Shown: positions 52,690-54,926 of the stretch, in pieces | Layout of the letters: each line of letters begins with the position of its first letter | Position numbering within the stretch: the first letter of the stretch is position 1 | Origin: JBMNSK01 sp050945155 | GTDB taxonomy: Bacteria > Actinomycetota > Coriobacteriia > Coriobacteriales > Eggerthellaceae | Assembly (NCBI GenBank): GCA_050945155.1 | Contig: JBMNSK010000006.1 | Span: 1-54,926, forward strand | Direction of reading: 5' to 3' | Length of the DNA: 54,926 bases | Translations under genes and position numbers: made by a program | Notes under the pieces: model-generated | Databases searched by the model: none | What the model saw: the letters and a program-made list of their open reading frames with translations, nothing else | What the model was told of the DNA's origin: nothing

Positions 52690-53484
52690 TTAGAAGTTTT
52701 CTTCGTAATATGCCGTTGCTTCATCGATAGGGCCAGAGAACTGCTCACGTCCGTGGTCAAGCACGATACCGCGCGTGCAAAATTCCTTAGCTGCGCTCGA
52801 AGCATGCGTTACAAAAAGCACCGTAACGTTCGAGTCTTCCATAATCTCACGAACCCGCTTGAGGCACTTTTCCTTAAAGGCTTTGTCACCTACTGATAGC
52901 GCCTCATCAACAACGAGTATCTCTGGCATAGACGATACGGCAAACCCAAAGCCGAGACGAGATTTCATACCCGAGGAATAAGTGCGAACCGGCTGGTCGA
53001 TGTAGACCCCTAAGTCCGCAAAGTCAACAATCTTGGGCTCAAGCTCTTCGGTCTCCTCACGTGACCAACCGAGTGCCTGGGCACGCAGGTGAATATTTTC
53101 TCGACCAGAAAGCTGACTATCGAAGCCAGCCGTAAGCTCCAGCAAAGCACTAACGTGACCTTTGACGGTTACCTCGCCAGACGTAGGATAGGTAACTCCC
53201 GTGACCATCTTAAGTGTCGTGGATTTACCCGCACCGTTGCGCCCCAAGAAGGCAACGCCCTCGCCTCGCTTCACCTGGAACGAAAGGTGGTTAACCGCAT
53301 TAACGCGGGTAATATCTCTCCGCTTCTTTCTGCTCCAGAAAATACTCATGAACCGTTCGCGGTCATTGCGATAAAGCTTATAGGTTTTCACCACATCATC
53401 GAATTGAATCATGACGTCGTCAGGAACCGTCGTGGTAATAAGCTGAGAGGGTGCCTGAATGGAAGGCATCATATCAGAGGACAT
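52690..53484 (-). CDS. tagH: Teichoic-acid/polysaccharide ABC exporter ATPase (TagH-like)
   Basis: 264 aa. Walker A GRNGAGKST, signature YSSGMKSRLGF, Walker B EILVVDEALSVGD, and the substrate-class insert SRKKRRDITRVNAVNHL before Walker A. AGGAGA precedes ATG 53484; the 312-aa frame from 53628 is mostly inside the permease gene and is rejected. It overlaps tagG by 11 bases. It energises export of an undecaprenyl-linked polymer. No C-terminal carbohydrate-binding domain is present, as in TagH/short Wzt. Confidence 0.92.
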   Translation of the reverse strand: MSSDMMPSIQAPSQLITTTVPDDVMIQFDDVVKTYKLYRNDRERFMSIFWSRKKRRDITRVNAVNHLSFQVKRGEGVAFLGRNGAGKSTTLKMVTGVTYPTSGEVTVKGHVSALLELTAGFDSQLSGRENIHLRAQALGWSREETEELEPKIVDFADLGVYIDQPVRTYSSGMKSRLGFGFAVSSMPEILVVDEALSVGDKAFKEKCLKRVREIMEDSNVTVLFVTHASSAAKEFCTRGIVLDHGREQFSGPIDEATAYYEENF

Positions 53485-54289
53485 CTGCAATCTCCTCTCT
53501 TGTACGACGGTAGACCACGACGGTGCAAAGAAGGGTGATAAGGAAGACAACAACGAAACCAAGGCAGGCCTCGGGGCGCTCCCAGATCCAAATCTTGTCA
53601 TAGATAGCAGCACGGTACATGGTCGCAAAAAACGTTACGGGGTCAAACATCAGGATGATGGTGAGCCAGTCGTAACCGATGCTGAACACATCAAAGATAA
53701 TGCCTGAAAGCCAAAACAATGGCGTCGAAAGTGTTTGAATCAGGTTTTTAAAGTCTTTGCTTAGGGCAGATAAACAGCTTGCAAAGAGACTGAACATGTC
53801 AAAGAAGACAAACATAAGGAGCATAGCAACGGGCAGCTGAAGCAAGTAGATATCAAGAGGCTGTCCGCATAGGAAGTAAATAATCATCATGGCAAGGACA
53901 AGGCCAACTTGCACAATAACGGTCGAAATATTGAAGATAGTCGGAATACCCGAAAGCGGAAACTTAATCTTGTTTACTAAATAGGAATAGCGGTGGAATA
54001 CATCACTTCCCTGGTTGAGCATATCTTGCATGTAAAACCAAGAGATAAGACCGCCCATAAGCCACAAGATATACGGGGCATTTCCAGTAGCGCCTCCGGA
54101 AGATCCCGCCTTCAAACCAATTGCAAGAGCAAACCAGAACACTCCGATATAGACGGCTGGCTTCATAAAGAACCAAGCCCACCCAAGCACTGCACCACGG
54201 GCTCGCTTTGTTAAATCAAAAACGCCGAGGTTTGCAATCTGCTTACGCCAAAGTTTCTTTTCTTGAAGTATTTCGTGAAGAGTGCCCAA
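53474..54289 (-). CDS. tagG: Teichoic-acid/polysaccharide ABC exporter permease (TagG-like)
   Basis: 271 aa ABC2-type permease with six helices; the N-terminal LWRKQIANLGVFDLTKRARGA amphipathic stretch is split across the interface. FDPVTFFATMYRAAI resembles the conserved loop before the last helices. It forms the transmembrane half of TagGH. It is expressed from an extended -10 at 54385-54377 overlapping a palindrome. Confidence 0.9.
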   Translation of the reverse strand: MGTLHEILQEKKLWRKQIANLGVFDLTKRARGAVLGWAWFFMKPAVYIGVFWFALAIGLKAGSSGGATGNAPYILWLMGGLISWFYMQDMLNQGSDVFHRYSYLVNKIKFPLSGIPTIFNISTVIVQVGLVLAMMIIYFLCGQPLDIYLLQLPVAMLLMFVFFDMFSLFASCLSALSKDFKNLIQTLSTPLFWLSGIIFDVFSIGYDWLTIILMFDPVTFFATMYRAAIYDKIWIWERPEACLGFVVVFLITLLCTVVVYRRTREEIADVL

Positions 54290-54364
54290 AGGCTAACCTT
54301 CCAGTTACCACAAATATCTTCTCTGCCCTACGCTCCTCAAGCGTGGCATTTGTCGAAAAGCCAA

Positions 54365-54385
54365 AATGCAGACTGCATTCTAGCA
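54365..54385 (-). promoter_or_regulatory. tagGH promoter with overlapping palindrome
   Basis: TGCTAGAAT (54385-54377, minus strand) is an extended -10, the same nonamer as before pgi. A perfect repeat AATGCAG-A-CTGCATT (54365-54379) overlaps it and could be an operator. Confidence 0.5.
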
Positions 54386-54448
54386 CAGAAGCCATCACTC
54401 TCTGCCTTTATGCATTAAGCATCCAGATACGAAGATAAGAAGGGTGCA

Positions 54449-54926
54449 TTAGTCGTCTTCCAGCTTAACCCCAGGAACATCTCTTCCAAGCAAAACAACG
54501 TCAATCACTCGGTCGCTTGCAAGCATATCCCCTTCAATACAGCGGTCAATACAGGACGGGTCAGGTTCTACCGCTTGGTAGTTTGAGGTCTCAAGTGTAT
54601 TCATGAAGTCTTCAAAGGTGTCACAGATTACCCCGGGCGCCATCTCATCAACCGTACGTTGAATTCCGCGAGTCGCAGAATAGATAACTTTGTCCGGTAC
54701 ATAAAAGACCACAGGTTTTTCTAGGAGAAGGTAGTCATAAAAACATGATGAATAATCAGTCACCAAGACATCAGAAACATGATAGAGCTCGTCAAGACTC
54801 TCGTCCGAGAGATCAAAAATTCTGTCGGCATAGTTCTCCGGAATCTGCGGATGTTCTTGGATAAACCCATGCATTTCGAAAACAAAGTAGGTATTCGTCT
54901 TTTCGCAGACTTCATAAAGGCGGTCA
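54449..54926 (-). CDS. CDP-glycerol/polyol-phosphate glycerophosphotransferase (TagB/TagF family), 5' part outside window
   Basis: At least 159 codons remain, open to the window edge; an internal ATG at 54874 is not the start. The C-terminal portion shows DRIFDLSDESLDELYHVSDVLVTDYSS (written here as family hallmark, split at DVLVTDYSS), YDYLLLEKPVVFYVPD and the terminal polyol-transfer region. It adds polyol-phosphate units to wall teichoic-type polymer at the inner face. It precedes tagGH by 159 bases. Confidence 0.85.
   Translation of the reverse strand, partial: DRLYEVCEKTNTYFVFEMHGFIQEHPQIPENYADRIFDLSDESLDELYHVSDVLVTDYSSCFYDYLLLEKPVVFYVPDKVIYSATRGIQRTVDEMAPGVICDTFEDFMNTLETSNYQAVEPDPSCIDRCIEGDMLASDRVIDVVLLGRDVPGVKLEDD

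Noticed and set aside
53485..53628. Longer TagH N-terminus
   Set aside because: Overlaps tagG coding sequence for 144 bases; a good SD precedes ATG 53484.

Overview
The window looks like the chromosome of a low-to-mid GC (roughly 45-50% by eye) Gram-positive actinobacterium of the class Coriobacteriia, most likely an Atopobiaceae member (Lancefieldella/Atopobium-like). The pointers are teichoic-acid-type TagF/TagG/TagH genes, a PspC/YtxH/PRC-barrel envelope set, a multi-span Ser/Thr kinase, tandem TrkA proteins, an anaerobe's cytochrome bd plus hydrogenase-maturation genes, and the absence of respiratory complexes or outer-membrane genes. The genus is inference from gene content. Nearly all genes lie on the minus strand. 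I see no transposase, integrase, CRISPR array or phage gene.

Layout. 1-2241: end-truncated secreted amidase with at least five fibronectin-III repeats. 2435-10572: one minus-strand sugar operon, rmlA-rmlB-wecE, a membrane GT2, an SDR, a second DegT aminotransferase, an ATP-grasp ligase and two small EamA/SMR proteins. It resembles a Gram-positive counterpart of the Arn (lipid-linked amino-sugar) route. 10573-11034: a dense array of inverted repeats. 11035-13613: NCS1 permease, a 58-aa membrane microprotein and a nitrilase-family amidohydrolase. 13829-18513: leuS, a PspC protein and CorC, the last preceded by a structured RNA candidate with tandem terminators. 18942-21489: cydAB. 21708-27270: pgi-hypF-hypC-hypD. 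27430-28143: LytTR regulator with a palindromic operator.

28458-36004: tRNA-Leu(CAA), a class I aldolase, a TM2 protein, and a serS-led run of envelope genes (anchored Ser/Gly-rich protein, small unknown, YtxH, PRC-barrel, TVP38), then a 58-aa plus-strand microprotein. 36252-39351: pyridoxal kinase and a Ser/Thr kinase with an acidic insert in its N-lobe. 39553-40521: tRNA-Leu(CAG) and a B3/B4 tRNA-binding-like protein. 40532-45446: purC-unknown-purS-purQ-purL, with purB separate at 49738-51081. 45615-48030: an OmpR/HK pair split by a terminator. 48185-49741: an anchored secreted protein with an Arg/Gly-rich cytoplasmic tail. 51265-52623: two TrkA proteins. 52690-54926: TagH, TagG and a partial TagF-like enzyme.

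How the genes fit together. Much of the window serves the envelope: wall-polymer synthesis and export (tagFGH), surface-sugar decoration (the rml/wec/Arn-like operon), hydrolysis (amidase), and sensing (kinase, TCS, PspC, LytTR). The rest is core metabolism (purines, glycolysis, tRNA charging) and redox handling (cytochrome bd, Ni-Fe cofactor maturation). Start codons were moved downstream of the longest ORF where a Shine-Dalgarno sequence or family N-terminus argued for it.
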